DNA of 64,000 nucleotides from Rhodothermales bacterium (GTDB lineage: Bacteria; Bacteroidota; Rhodothermia; Rhodothermales; Bin80): NCBI GenBank assembly GCA_028278205.1, contig JANQES010000039.1, forward strand, positions 1 through 64,000. The letters are read 5' to 3'. Both the position numbers and the translations under genes were made by a program. Of the stretch, positions 43,764 to 52,451 are shown in pieces (position 1 is the first letter of the stretch; each line of letters begins with the position of its first letter). Under the pieces are notes generated by a model, which ran no database searches, was not told the origin of the DNA, and worked only from the letters and a program-made list of their open reading frames with translations.

Positions 43764-44915
43764 TCAGGCGAGAAAAGGATAGTCTTCCTGGCTGTAGACA
43801 TCTTCGTAGATGGCCTCCAGCGGCGGGAACGGGCTGTTCTCGGCAAACTCGACGGACTCCATCACCTCTTGCTTGACCGCTTCGTCGATCTCGTCGAGCT
43901 GGTCGTTGTCGGCCAGGTTGTGGGTGAGGATGTAGCCTTTCAGACGCAGGATGGGATCCTGGTTCTTCTTGGCTTCGAGTTCTTCCTTCGTCCGATATTT
44001 GCCCGGATCGCTCATCGAGTGGCCGCGGTAGCGATAGGTGCGAATCTCGACAAACGACGGCTTGTTGTCGCGCGCCATGGCGATGTGGTCGCGCATGGCT
44101 TTGCAGACGCTGAAGACATCCATGCCATCGACGAGTGCGCCCGGCATGGCGTAGGAGACGCCCTGCTTGTAGAGATCCGGCTCGGCGGCAGCCCGGTCTA
44201 CCGACGTGCCCATGGCATACTGGTTGTTCTCGACCACGAGCACCACGGGCAGGTCGTAGAGACCGGCGAGGTTCGAGGCTTCGTGGAACGAGCCTTGCCA
44301 GACGGCGCCGTCGCCGAAGAAGCCCAGGCACACGCCGCCGTCTCCTTTATACTTATGCGCGAACGCAATGCCGACCGCCACCGGGATGTGCCCGCCGACG
44401 ATGCCGTGCCCGCCGAAGAGGCGTTTCTCTTTGCTGAAAAAGTGCATCGAGCCGCCCTTGCCCTTCGAACATCCGGTGGCCTTGCCGAAGAGTTCGGCCA
44501 TGCATTCGTTCGATGTCATGCCGAGGGCCAGCGCGATGCCGTGATCGCGATAGGCCGTGATGACGGTGTCGAGACCGATTTTCATGGCGCGGGCGGTGCC
44601 GGCAGAGACGGCCTCCTGCCCGATGTAGAGATGCAAAAAGCCCGCGATCTTCTGCTTGCCGTACATCTGCGCCGACCGTTCCTCGAAGCGGCGTTGCAAC
44701 AGCATGTTGCGGTAGATGTCGAGCACGTCTTCGGTGCTCAGGTCCAGGTCTTCGTGGGTATAGGCATCCGCCGGGTAGCTCTCGAAGGTGATCTCGATGC
44801 TGTGTTGCTCCGGCCCTTCGACGACCTTGCCGTTGGCCTCGGCGGCCTTGGCTTCGGCCCCATTGCCTTCAGCCGCTTTGGCTTTCGCCTTTTTCTTCCG
44901 GGTTTCGCTCGCCAT
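43764..44915 (-). CDS. pdhA: Pyruvate dehydrogenase complex E1 component, alpha subunit
   Basis: 383 residues. An extra N-terminal Lys/Ala/Glu-rich tail covers about 1-40 (RKKKAKAKAAEGNGAEAKA). Thiamine-diphosphate motif: FGDGAVWQGSFHEASNLAGL near 199-218, ending ENNQYAM. The phosphorylation-loop region is YRYRGHSMSDPGKYRTKEE near 297-315. Intact by inspection. First gene of the pdhA-pdhB-pdhC cluster, divergent from the ECF sigma gene. Confidence 0.94.
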   Translation of the reverse strand: MASETRKKKAKAKAAEGNGAEAKAAEANGKVVEGPEQHSIEITFESYPADAYTHEDLDLSTEDVLDIYRNMLLQRRFEERSAQMYGKQKIAGFLHLYIGQEAVSAGTARAMKIGLDTVITAYRDHGIALALGMTSNECMAELFGKATGCSKGKGGSMHFFSKEKRLFGGHGIVGGHIPVAVGIAFAHKYKGDGGVCLGFFGDGAVWQGSFHEASNLAGLYDLPVVLVVENNQYAMGTSVDRAAAEPDLYKQGVSYAMPGALVDGMDVFSVCKAMRDHIAMARDNKPSFVEIRTYRYRGHSMSDPGKYRTKEELEAKKNQDPILRLKGYILTHNLADNDQLDEIDEAVKQEVMESVEFAENSPFPPLEAIYEDVYSQEDYPFLA

Positions 44916-45157
44916 ATCGCTTCGATGCTTGAGGGAGAATCGCGTCCGCTCTGCCGGAATACGCAGACCGTGTAGCCCGGCGGGGCGGCATTAACGGTTC
45001 AAATCCCGCTTAGATCCGAGCAGCAGGATTATTATGGAGGCGGGATATTAAACTTTTGTGATAACTTCCTCCGGCCCGTCCAGTATGATGTCCAACGTTA
45101 CAGTGCCTTCACGGGGAGGCATCATTTTGAGGGAACTTCGCATAGCTATCGTAACGT

Positions 45158-45799
45158 ATGGACTACGCCGAACACGAAACTGCTGATAGGGTGCCCAAAG
45201 CCGGCTTTCACACAACCCCCAAACCGCCCCTAGACATCGAGGCTTTGCTTCGCGGAGACCGCGCGGCGTTCGAAGAACTCGTGCGTCAGGAGAGCCCGCG
45301 TCTGTTTCGCGTCATCGTGCGCATCATCAAAGATGAAGACGAAGCCCGCAGCGTCATGCAGGAGACGTTCCTGCAAGCCTATCAGCGGCTCCACAGCTTC
45401 CGGCGCGAGTCGAAACTGACCACGTGGCTCTATGCCATCGGCATCAACCTGGCGCGGGCGTCGCTGCGCAAAACACGCCGCTACGACATGCTCGAAGAGG
45501 CCGACATCGAACGCCTCCAGCCGAGCTTCGACAAAGGCATGTACGCGCAGAAGTACGAGGCCTGGAACCCGCAACGCCACGCCGAACGCTCCGAACGCCA
45601 GCGGATCGTCCGCGAAGCCATCGACCGGCTCTCGCCCGACTACCGCCTCGTCGTGATCCTGCGCGACATCGAGCAGCTCTCGACCACCGAGGCCGCTCGC
45701 ATCCTCGAAATCAGCGAAGGCGCCCTCCGGGTGCGGCTTCACCGGGCGCGGCAGGCCCTGCGCGCCTTGTTAGAAAAACACTTTGGCTCCGATCTTTGA
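45158..45799 (+). CDS. ECF-type RNA polymerase sigma factor
   Basis: 213 residues. Region 2 is near 35-100 (FRVIVRIIKDEDEARSVMQE, TFLQAYQRLHSFRRESKLTT, WLYAIGINLARASLRK). Region 4 is near 147-205 (RLSPDYRLVVILRDIEQLST, TEAARILEISEGALRVRLHR). The gene ends in a TGATG overlap with the anti-sigma gene. GGAACTT at 45132-45138 could be an autoregulated promoter -35 element. It is not clear whether ATG 45158 or a downstream GTG (45191) is the true start. Confidence 0.92.
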   Translation: MDYAEHETADRVPKAGFHTTPKPPLDIEALLRGDRAAFEELVRQESPRLFRVIVRIIKDEDEARSVMQETFLQAYQRLHSFRRESKLTTWLYAIGINLARASLRKTRRYDMLEEADIERLQPSFDKGMYAQKYEAWNPQRHAERSERQRIVREAIDRLSPDYRLVVILRDIEQLSTTEAARILEISEGALRVRLHRARQALRALLEKHFGSDL

Positions 45800-46083
45800 T
45801 GGCTGCGCTGCAAATAATCAAACAATGGTTCCGCCGTCCGCTTACCTGCGAAGACGTCAACCAGTTCATCATCGACTATCTGGAGGGCACCATCCCTCCC
45901 CGCACCCGGACGCGCTTCGAGGCCCATCTCGAAAATTGCGATTGCTGCGGCGCCTACTTCGAGCAGTATCTCCAAACCGTCGATTGGGTCCGCGAAGACG
46001 GCTCGGCCCAGATCGAACCGCCCGAAGAACTCATCGAAGTAACCCTGCATTTCCTCCGCGAACACTATTCTGAAAATCGCTGA
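45799..46083 (+). CDS. Zinc-finger anti-sigma factor
   Basis: 94 residues from ATG 45799, overlapping the sigma stop by one base. CEDVNQFIIDYLEGTIPPRT, then HLENCDCCGAYFEQYL, is the zf-HC2 motif with HxxxCxxC. No transmembrane segment is present, so it is a soluble regulator that holds the neighbouring ECF sigma inactive. The signal it senses is unknown. A 12-bp hairpin lies at its 3' end. Confidence 0.88.
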   Translation: MAALQIIKQWFRRPLTCEDVNQFIIDYLEGTIPPRTRTRFEAHLENCDCCGAYFEQYLQTVDWVREDGSAQIEPPEELIEVTLHFLREHYSENR

Positions 46084-46087
46084 ACGA

Positions 46088-46115
46088 TTTTGAAATTCGA
46101 TGACGAATTTCAAAA
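46088..46115. repeat. 12-bp palindrome TTTTGAAATTCG after the anti-sigma gene
   Basis: TTTTGAAATTCG at 46088-46099 and its complement at 46104-46115, loop of four. Five bases after the anti-sigma stop. An almost identical unit in inverse orientation lies at 53961-53988, and the flank TTAGGATTTCG has a counterpart there. It may be the sigma operon terminator. Confidence 0.8.
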
Positions 46116-46190
46116 AATTTAGGATTTCGCCAGTCGAAGTTCGATATTTGAGATTCGGATTTTGCAAAGCTGGCCCCTCGTCTCCACCGT

Positions 46191-46967
46191 ATGCCTGATC
46201 CTGCGACGACACCGCCGGCGTCTGCGTCTGCTTCGGCGGAAGAAGGACGGGCGCTGGTGATCATCCCCACCTACAACGAGATCGAAAATATCGAGACCGT
46301 GCTGGAGATGGTCATGGCCCTGCCGTCGTCGCTCGATGTGCTCGTCATCGATGACGGCTCGCCCGACGGCACCGCCGAGCGGGTGCGCCAGATGCAAGAC
46401 CGCTTCCCCGAACGCATCCATTTGCGCGAGCGCGAAGGCAAACAAGGCCTGGGCACGGCCTACCTGCTCGGCTTCGGCTTCGCCCTCGACCACGGCTACG
46501 CTTTCGTCTGCGAGATGGACGCCGACCTCTCGCACAACCCCGACGACCTGCCCCGCCTGCTCGCGCCGGTCCAAAACAACGAAGCCGACCTCGCCATCGG
46601 CTCGCGCTACATCGACGGCGTCCGCGTGATCGATTGGCCGCTCTCGCGGCTGATGCTCTCCTACGGCGCCGGCATCTACACGCGCGCCATCACCCGGCTG
46701 CCGGTCAAAGACGTGACGGCGGGCTTCAAATGCTATCACCGCCGCGTCCTCGAAGGCATCGACCTGAGCCGCGTCAAATCCAACGGCTATTCGTTTCAGG
46801 TGGAGATGAAATACCGCGCCTGGCGCAAAGGCTTCCGCATCGTCGAGGTGCCCATCATCTTCACCGAACGCACCGAGGGCCACTCGAAGATGAGCAAAGC
46901 CATCGTCCGCGAAGCCGCCTTCAAAGTCTGGGAATTGCGCTTCCGTGATCTTTTCAAAAAACTCTAA
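46191..46967 (+). CDS. Polyprenol-phosphate mannosyltransferase-like glycosyltransferase (GT2)
   Basis: 258 residues from ATG 46191. GT2 motifs: [18 protein letters not shown] near 22-39, [10 protein letters not shown] near 53-62, [13 protein letters not shown] near 83-95 and [13 protein letters not shown] near 107-119. The substrate region [18 protein letters not shown], then [14 protein letters not shown], matches the Dpm1-like subgroup, which transfers mannose from GDP-mannose to a polyprenyl phosphate. No extra membrane helices follow, so it is the soluble catalytic type. Confidence 0.9.
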   Translation: MPDPATTPPASASASAEEGRALVIIPTYNEIENIETVLEMVMALPSSLDVLVIDDGSPDGTAERVRQMQDRFPERIHLREREGKQGLGTAYLLGFGFALDHGYAFVCEMDADLSHNPDDLPRLLAPVQNNEADLAIGSRYIDGVRVIDWPLSRLMLSYGAGIYTRAITRLPVKDVTAGFKCYHRRVLEGIDLSRVKSNGYSFQVEMKYRAWRKGFRIVEVPIIFTERTEGHSKMSKAIVREAAFKVWELRFRDLFKKL

Positions 46968-46970
46968 TCC

Positions 46971-47049
46971 AATTTTGGATTTTAGATTTTGGATTTTGGA
47001 TTTTGCGGTGCTTTGCGCAATCCAAAATCCAAAATCGCAAATCCAAAAT
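46971..47049. repeat. AATCCAA-word inverted array adjoining icd
   Basis: Left arm 46971-47008, right arm 47016-47049. GATTTTGGATTTTGGATT at 46985-47002 is exactly complementary to 47019-47036. It starts just past the stop of the glycosyltransferase gene and its last copy runs into the ATG of icd at 47048. Confidence 0.88.
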
Positions 47050-48307
47050 GGCCTACGCCCACCTGACGCCCCCCACCGAAGGCGAAAAGATCACCGTCAC
47101 CGACGGCACGCTCCACGTTCCCGATCATCCGATTCTTCCGTTCATCGAAGGCGACGGCACCGGGCCGGACATCTGGCGCGCTTCGCAATATGTCTTCGAT
47201 AACGCCGTCGCCAAAGCCTACGGCGGGCAGCGCAAGATCGTCTGGTTTGAGATTTTTGCCGGCGACAAATCGTACCGGGAGTTCGACGAGTGGCTGCCGC
47301 AGGACACCCTCGACGCCATCGGCGAATACCACGTTGCCATCAAAGGCCCGTTGACGACCCCCGTGGGCGGCGGCATCCGGAGCCTCAACGTGGCGCTGCG
47401 CCAGAAGCTCGACCTCTACGCCTGCGTCCGGCCTGTGCGCTATTTCAACGGCGTCCCCTCGCCCGTCCGGCATCCTGAAAAGGTCGATATGATCATCTTC
47501 CGCGAAAACTCGGAAGACATCTACGCCGGCATCGAATTTCAGAACGGCGACGACGACACCGAGCAGTTCAAGCAACTCTTCCGCGAAGCCTTCCCGAATC
47601 AATACGCTAAGATCCGCTTCCCCGACACCGTCGGCATTGGCATCAAGCCCGTCTCGCAGGAAGGCACGGCCCGCGTCGTGCGCGCCGCCATCGACCACGC
47701 CATCGTCCAGAAATCGAAGAACGTCACGCTCGTGCACAAGGGCAACATCATGAAGTTCACCGAAGGCGGCTTTCGGGATTGGGGCTACCGCGTGGCGAAA
47801 GATCATTACGGCGCGCAAGACTATCACGGCGGACCCTGGCAGGTCATCACCCTCGACGACGGCCACGAGATCGTCATCAAAGACGTCATTGCCGACGCGT
47901 TCCTCCAGCAAATCCTCACCCGCCCCACCGAGTACAGCGTCATCGCCACGATGAACCTCAACGGCGACTATATCTCCGACGCGCTGGCGGCGCAGGTCGG
48001 CGGCATCGGCATCGCGCCGGGCGCCAACATCAACTACGACAGCGGGCTGGCCATCTTCGAAGCCACGCACGGCACCGCGCCCAAATACGCCGGGCAAGAC
48101 AAGGTCAACCCCAGCTCGCTGATCCTCTCCGGCGAGATGATGTTCCGCTACATGGGCTGGAACGAAGTGGCCGACCTGATCATCCACGCCATCGAAAAAA
48201 CCATCGGCGAGAAGCGCGTCACGTACGATTTCCACCGCCTGATGGACGGCGCGACGTTGCTCAAATGCAGCGAGTTCGGCCAGGCGCTCGTCGAGAATAT
48301 GGGCTGA
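47048..48307 (+). CDS. icd: NADP-dependent isocitrate dehydrogenase
   Basis: 419 residues from ATG 47048. An in-frame ATG at 47003 only adds translated repeat. The protein opens [17 protein letters not shown] and carries [14 protein letters not shown] near 32-45. The substrate-binding loop [13 protein letters not shown] near 110-122 contains the serine that AceK-type kinases phosphorylate. Other signatures: [17 protein letters not shown] near 150-166 and [17 protein letters not shown] near 338-354. It converts isocitrate to 2-oxoglutarate in the TCA cycle. Length matches E. coli Icd. Confidence 0.95.
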   Translation: MAYAHLTPPTEGEKITVTDGTLHVPDHPILPFIEGDGTGPDIWRASQYVFDNAVAKAYGGQRKIVWFEIFAGDKSYREFDEWLPQDTLDAIGEYHVAIKGPLTTPVGGGIRSLNVALRQKLDLYACVRPVRYFNGVPSPVRHPEKVDMIIFRENSEDIYAGIEFQNGDDDTEQFKQLFREAFPNQYAKIRFPDTVGIGIKPVSQEGTARVVRAAIDHAIVQKSKNVTLVHKGNIMKFTEGGFRDWGYRVAKDHYGAQDYHGGPWQVITLDDGHEIVIKDVIADAFLQQILTRPTEYSVIATMNLNGDYISDALAAQVGGIGIAPGANINYDSGLAIFEATHGTAPKYAGQDKVNPSSLILSGEMMFRYMGWNEVADLIIHAIEKTIGEKRVTYDFHRLMDGATLLKCSEFGQALVENMG

Positions 48308-48336
48308 TGGCTTCGTTTTGCCAATAATTGATGGGT

Positions 48337-48410
48337 TTGTTGGTACTGCGTACTTCGTATTGCGTACTGCGTGGAAAAGAGCACGAAATACGCAATACGC
48401 AGTACCAACA
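48337..48410. repeat. Heptamer inverted array, word TACTGCG/TACTTCG
   Basis: TGTTGGTACTGCGTA at 48338-48352 is exactly complementary to 48396-48410, flanking further TACTTCG, TATTGCG and TACTGCG units. It follows icd and precedes the vapBC-like pair. Confidence 0.9.
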
Positions 48411-48560
48411 CCCGGCTTCTCACTGTGAGCGGAAGTCTCGGCGTCTATTTTATTTCGGGAGTTGGTATTTTTTTTCGGGAGGTGGCGCCAGATCGCAGAT
48501 TCCGGCGAACCTGAGACGGATGGATGGGCGTAGAACGGGCAACAACGCAGGAGGCCCGTC

Positions 48561-48872
48561 ATGGCACAGAAGAAATACGTCACCTTCAGCATGCGGCTGA
48601 CGCCCGAGCAGAAACGCAAGATCGAGCGTCTGGCACAGCGCAAAGGCACCTCGCAGAAAAAGGCCGTGCTGGCACTCGTCGAAGCGGCGATCAACGGCGA
48701 AGACGAGGAGCCTGTCGTGGATCAACCAGATTCGTTCCACGGCGAAGACGAGGGGCCTATCGTGGCTCAACCGGGTTCGTTCCTTGAGGGCATCGAACAC
48801 ATCATTGGATCGTGCGAAGGACCTTCGGATCTGCTCAGGGACCCTGATCGCATGAAGGGGTATGGACAATGA
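48561..48872 (+). CDS. Putative antitoxin with internal 15-residue tandem repeat
   Basis: 103 residues. The N-terminus (KYVTFSMRLTPEQKRKIERL and KGTSQKKAVLALVEAAI) looks like a ribbon-helix-helix DNA-binding domain. Residues 46-75 are two tandem 15-residue copies, GEDEEPVVDQPDSFH and GEDEGPIVAQPGSFL, from a 45-base duplication at 48696-48785. The C-terminus is acidic and amphipathic, as expected of a toxin-neutralising tail. The stop overlaps the toxin ATG by four bases. Confidence 0.75.
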   Translation: MAQKKYVTFSMRLTPEQKRKIERLAQRKGTSQKKAVLALVEAAINGEDEEPVVDQPDSFHGEDEGPIVAQPGSFLEGIEHIIGSCEGPSDLLRDPDRMKGYGQ

Positions 48873-49279
48873 AAACGCTGATCGATGCCGGGCCGATCTA
48901 CGCCATGATCAACCATCGAGAGTATTATCACCGATGGGCCACCGATCAGGCGAGCCGATTAGAGCGTCCGTTTTATACCTGCGAGGCTGTTATTAGCGAG
49001 GCTCACTTCCTGCTCAAAAAGGTCCATAACGGCAGCAGACAGCTAAATGAACTGGTCGAGACAGGCCGCCTCGTCCTCGCCTTCTCTTACGCCGAGCACA
49101 TCGACCGCGTCCATGCCTTGATGGACAGGTACGCCAACGTGCCGATATCTTTTGCCGACGCCTGCCTCGTCCGCATGGCCGAAATCCACCGGGACGGCCG
49201 GGCCTTCACGACGGACGGCGACTTTCGCATCTACCGAAAGCATCGAACCGAGCCACTCAACGTGATCATGCCCCATTGA
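48869..49279 (+). CDS. PIN-domain ribonuclease toxin, VapC family
   Basis: 136 residues. PIN-domain acidic residues are in place: LIDAGPIYA (Asp), AVISEAHFLL (Glu), FADACLVRMAEI (Asp), and TTDGDF (Asp). VapC toxins cleave RNA, often tRNA or rRNA, and are held by a co-expressed antitoxin. The four-base ATGA overlap with the upstream gene supports co-translation. A GAGTCGGG array separates it from the convergent lipoprotein gene. Confidence 0.87.
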   Translation: MKTLIDAGPIYAMINHREYYHRWATDQASRLERPFYTCEAVISEAHFLLKKVHNGSRQLNELVETGRLVLAFSYAEHIDRVHALMDRYANVPISFADACLVRMAEIHRDGRAFTTDGDFRIYRKHRTEPLNVIMPH

Positions 49280-49283
49280 AAAT

Positions 49284-49340
49284 GAGTCGGGGAGCCGGGG
49301 AAAAAACCTCTGCCTCCCCGACTCCCCGACACTTCGACTC
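49284..49340. repeat. Octamer inverted array, word GAGTCGGG, convergent genes
   Basis: GAGTCGGGGAG at 49284-49294 pairs with 49314-49324, followed by a further CGACACTTCGACTC unit to 49340. It lies four bases after the VapC stop and before the convergent lipoprotein stop. Confidence 0.87.
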
Positions 49341-49347
49341 AAAAAAG

Positions 49348-50133
49348 TCACTTCTTGGGATACATAAAGATCGTATCGTCGATTTCGCCGTTGGCGGTGA
49401 TTTGCGTGAAGGTGATCGTCTGGAAGGTTTGCCCGTCCATCACGACTTCCAGGCCGAAGGGCATCTGCACGCCGTTGACGGGGCGATAGTCCGACATAAA
49501 GGTCTCTACCTTCGCCGTGCCGCCCGTCATCGGGTTGGGGGCTTCAGACTCCGTTTTGACCTGCACGAACGTCTCGGCATTGAGGTAGATAAAGATCTCC
49601 GAACTGTCGGGCCGGAGCACTTTGAGTTTTTTGGTAGCCGTGCCTTTGATGTCGGCGTCGCCGGCATATTCCACCGAATAGCCTTTGGCCTCATGATCAA
49701 CCAGGATGCCATCGAGGTCGGCTTGTTCTTTGAAACGCGCGACCTGATCGTCGTCTAATTTGCGAAGACCGCCTTGCATCGGGTTGTCTTCCCAGGCCGT
49801 CTCGCCGTCGAAGCCGTTGGTGACCTCCATATTCATGGCGGGCACCTTGACGTGAACGTGCATATTCGATGGGCGCTTGACGGTGAGGGTTATCGGCATG
49901 TTCATGCCTGCTGCCGGCATATAGAGTTCGCCGGCCATCACCACCGATTCGATGGCCTGAATAGCCGACAGACCGCCGGTGGCCTCGATGTGCTTGGCGA
50001 CGAGTTCCTGCTCCATGGTCATCGGAGGAGGCGGCGGTGCATCTCCGGCATCGGAAGTCATCTCAGCGGATTTGCAGGCTCCCAGGAGCAGGAGACCCAG
50101 GGCAAAAAGCATCAGCGTAGCAGAATTTTTCAT
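49348..50133 (-). CDS. LolA-like or DUF4292-like lipoprotein
   Basis: 261 residues from ATG 50133, where the signal peptide and lipobox (ALGLLLLGACKSA) begin cleanly; the ATG at 50139 is also possible. An upstream in-frame extension lacks a leader. After a Pro-rich stretch come EQELVAKHIEATGGLSAIQA, then a beta-rich half-barrel (ITLTVKRPSNMHVHVKVPAM, FDGETAWEDNP, FIYLNAETFVQVKTE). That pattern resembles LolA/LolB-like lipoproteins. Outer-membrane localisation is likely; the exact role is not certain. Confidence 0.77.
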   Translation of the reverse strand: MKNSATLMLFALGLLLLGACKSAEMTSDAGDAPPPPPMTMEQELVAKHIEATGGLSAIQAIESVVMAGELYMPAAGMNMPITLTVKRPSNMHVHVKVPAMNMEVTNGFDGETAWEDNPMQGGLRKLDDDQVARFKEQADLDGILVDHEAKGYSVEYAGDADIKGTATKKLKVLRPDSSEIFIYLNAETFVQVKTESEAPNPMTGGTAKVETFMSDYRPVNGVQMPFGLEVVMDGQTFQTITFTQITANGEIDDTIFMYPKK

Positions 50134-50526
50134 GGTCATCACCGGTTGAATCTGTGGATAGGAAGGCGGCTCGCCGTGCTTTGAGGGGTGAACACACGGC
50201 CCTTTGATGAAGGTAGCCAAACTTCGTCTACGGCGCAAAATGGCTGCGGGATACGCCGATGCGATGATGAAGTATTTGTACAGGAAATCAGGCATCCATT
50301 TTTACCTTTCCGAAACCCGTCCGAGGTGTTGATTCTGAGCAGGCGGAACAAAGGTATGCAGTATTTTTCCCCTGGTGCGCTTCGCACTGAGCCAGGCGTC
50401 GGTCAACAGTCATCGGTCATCAGGATTTGTCTTTACCGATGACCGATGACTGAAGCCAACGGGAAGAACACGAGAACGTCAAGAATACCACACAACACTG
50501 GCTCTTAAAACAATCCCTGACTTCCC
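50134..50526. other. Divergent intergenic region with GGTCATC hairpin
   Basis: 393 bases between two divergent exported-protein genes. I see no coding frame with a family signature. The 14-bp hairpin at 50408-50451 is the only clear structure. A GGTGCGCTTCGCAC hairpin lies near 50374-50387. No RBS is evident at the plus-strand gene start. Confidence 0.5.
50408..50451. repeat. 14-bp perfect inverted array, word GGTCATC
   Basis: AGTCATCGGTCATC at 50408-50421 and its exact complement at 50438-50451. Two heptamers per arm. Confidence 0.88.
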
Positions 50527-52308
50527 ATGCGCTACGTCCGATTTTTGTTGTTGATTGGATGGCTGCTCCCCGCCTATGTAAAGGCGCAGAGCCTCAACGT
50601 CGCCGGCATTTTCCCGGCGGCTAATGCTGTCTCGGCGGAGCGGCAGACGGCGGTCGTGATCGACTTCGACCAGCCCGTCGATCCGGCGACGTTCGACGCG
50701 GCGTCGATGATGGTTTTTGGGCGATGGACCGGACCGGCGCAGGGGACGCTTTCGTTCGAAGAAAACAACATGCGGGCGCGTTTCGTGCCGGAGCGACCTT
50801 TTTCGGCGGGTGAGATGGTGACGGTGTCGCTGGCTCGCCACCTGGCTACGCCCGGCGGCACGACGCTCGACAAGGGCTATGCCTGGCAGTTCTGGACCCG
50901 CCCCGTCCGCGCGGCGATGGATCTGACCGAGACCGACCGCCTCAACGTTCGCCAGCCCTTCGAAGGCCACATCCAGACCTACGGCGCCTACGCAGGTGAC
51001 TTCGACGACGACGGCTATACCGACTTTGCCGTGCCCAACGAATTAGCCAACGACGTGCGGGTCTTTATGAATGACGGCAGTGGTAGCTACGGTGCGTTCA
51101 CGGTCTATCCTATCACACGCGGGGCCGTGCCCAGCACCAACGAAGGCGCCGATTTCAACCTCGACGGACACCTCGACTTTGCCGTGGGCAACAGCCAGGG
51201 CGAACGCGTGAGCGTGTTCCTGGGCGACGGCACAGGCCACCTCGACGAGGCCGGCAGCTATGCCACGGCTCAGGGCGTGCGCGGACTCGGCGTGCTCGAC
51301 CTCAACGGCGACGGCTACCCGGACATCGCCACGACCAACCGGGACGCAGGGACCGTCTCGGTGCTTCTCAACGACGGCGAGGCTTCCTTCACGCGTACGC
51401 AAAACTTCAGCACCGGCGGCAACGGCGAGACAGCCGCCGCCGTCGCCGACGCCAACGAAGACGGCATCCTCGATCTCATCGTCGGCACTTTCAACAGCCA
51501 GGAAATCATCGTGCTGCTGGGCGACGGCGACGGCGGCCTCAGCGTCCATTTGCGCGTGGCCGCCGGCGGCAATTCGTGGATGCTTGCCACGGGCGACGTC
51601 AACCTCGATGGGCACGTAGACGTGGTCTCGGCCAATTCCATCAATGACAACGCCTCCGTCCTCTTCGGCGACGGGCAAGGCAACTTTTCCGCGCCTACGA
51701 CCTACCCCACCGGCGGCTTCCCCCTGGCTATCGACCTGGGCGACCTCGACGGCGACGGCGACCTGGATCTGGTCACCAGCAATTTCAACGGCAAAAACTG
51801 GACGCTCTACGAAAACCTGGGCGACCCCGGATCCGGTCTGGGGCAGGCCGGCACCTTCGGCATGCAACGCTCGCTGCCGGCCAGCCGCGCCGCCTCCTGC
51901 GCCGTCTTCCACGACCGCGACAACAACGGCACGCTCGACATGACGGGCATCGACGAGTTGGATGACTTGCTTGTCCTCTTCACCAACACCGCCACCTCCA
52001 CCGGCACGGAGCCCCTGCCCGACGCCTCGCCCGTGGCGCTTTCGCCCAACTATCCCAATCCCTTCACTGACCGGACCACGCTAACGTTCCACCTCAACGA
52101 ACCCGCCGCCGTCCGCCTCACCCTCTACGACGCGCTGGGCCGCGCCGTCCGCACTGTGCTCGATGCGCCGCGCCGCCAGGGCACCCATACGCTAATCTGG
52201 GGCGGACGCGACGACGCCGGCCACCCCCTCCCCGCCGGCATCTATTTCTACCGCCTCGAAACCGACAGCGGCATCAGCCAGACGCAGCGGTTGCTTTTCG
52301 TGCGATAG
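50527..52308 (+). CDS. Secreted FG-GAP/VCBS repeat protein with T9SS sorting domain
   Basis: 593 residues with the signal peptide ending VKAQ. Residues about 24-135 are an Ig-like domain of the Big_5 type (VAGIFPAANAVSAERQTAVV). Residues 150-470 hold about seven FG-GAP/VCBS repeats with Asp-rich calcium-type loops (DFDDDGYTDFAVPNE, DLNGDGYPDIATTN, DANEDGILDLIVG, DLDGDGDLDLVTSN). The last 80 residues are a type-A sorting domain (LSPNYPNPFTDRTTL, YDALGRAVRTV, PAGIYFYRLET). Probably an adhesion or surface protein. Confidence 0.9.
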   Translation: MRYVRFLLLIGWLLPAYVKAQSLNVAGIFPAANAVSAERQTAVVIDFDQPVDPATFDAASMMVFGRWTGPAQGTLSFEENNMRARFVPERPFSAGEMVTVSLARHLATPGGTTLDKGYAWQFWTRPVRAAMDLTETDRLNVRQPFEGHIQTYGAYAGDFDDDGYTDFAVPNELANDVRVFMNDGSGSYGAFTVYPITRGAVPSTNEGADFNLDGHLDFAVGNSQGERVSVFLGDGTGHLDEAGSYATAQGVRGLGVLDLNGDGYPDIATTNRDAGTVSVLLNDGEASFTRTQNFSTGGNGETAAAVADANEDGILDLIVGTFNSQEIIVLLGDGDGGLSVHLRVAAGGNSWMLATGDVNLDGHVDVVSANSINDNASVLFGDGQGNFSAPTTYPTGGFPLAIDLGDLDGDGDLDLVTSNFNGKNWTLYENLGDPGSGLGQAGTFGMQRSLPASRAASCAVFHDRDNNGTLDMTGIDELDDLLVLFTNTATSTGTEPLPDASPVALSPNYPNPFTDRTTLTFHLNEPAAVRLTLYDALGRAVRTVLDAPRRQGTHTLIWGGRDDAGHPLPAGIYFYRLETDSGISQTQRLLFVR

Positions 52309-52315
52309 TTTTGAT

Positions 52316-52443
52316 GAGTCGGGGAACCGGAGAATCGGAGAGCCGGGGATTTTTTGAGTCGGAGAGCCGGAGAGCCAGGGAATCAGCGTAGAGCTTTTTT
52401 CCTGACTTTTCCCCGACTCCCCGACTCTTAGACTCCCCGACTC
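52316..52443. repeat. Octamer inverted array, word GAGTCGGG/GAGCCGGA
   Basis: About eight left units at 52316-52385 and five right units at about 52409-52443 (CCCCGACTCC, GACTCTTAGACTCC). Lies between convergent genes, seven bases after the stop of the VCBS protein gene. Confidence 0.87.
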
Positions 52444-52451
52444 AAAAAAAT

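Noticed and set aside
44990-45020. A TTCAAAT sequence like a tRNA T-loop
   Set aside because: The flanking bases do not make a T stem, and no anticodon or acceptor arms are visible.
47003-47047. Earlier ATG for icd
   Set aside because: The added residues are translated AATCCAA repeats, and isocitrate dehydrogenases begin near the ATG at 47048.
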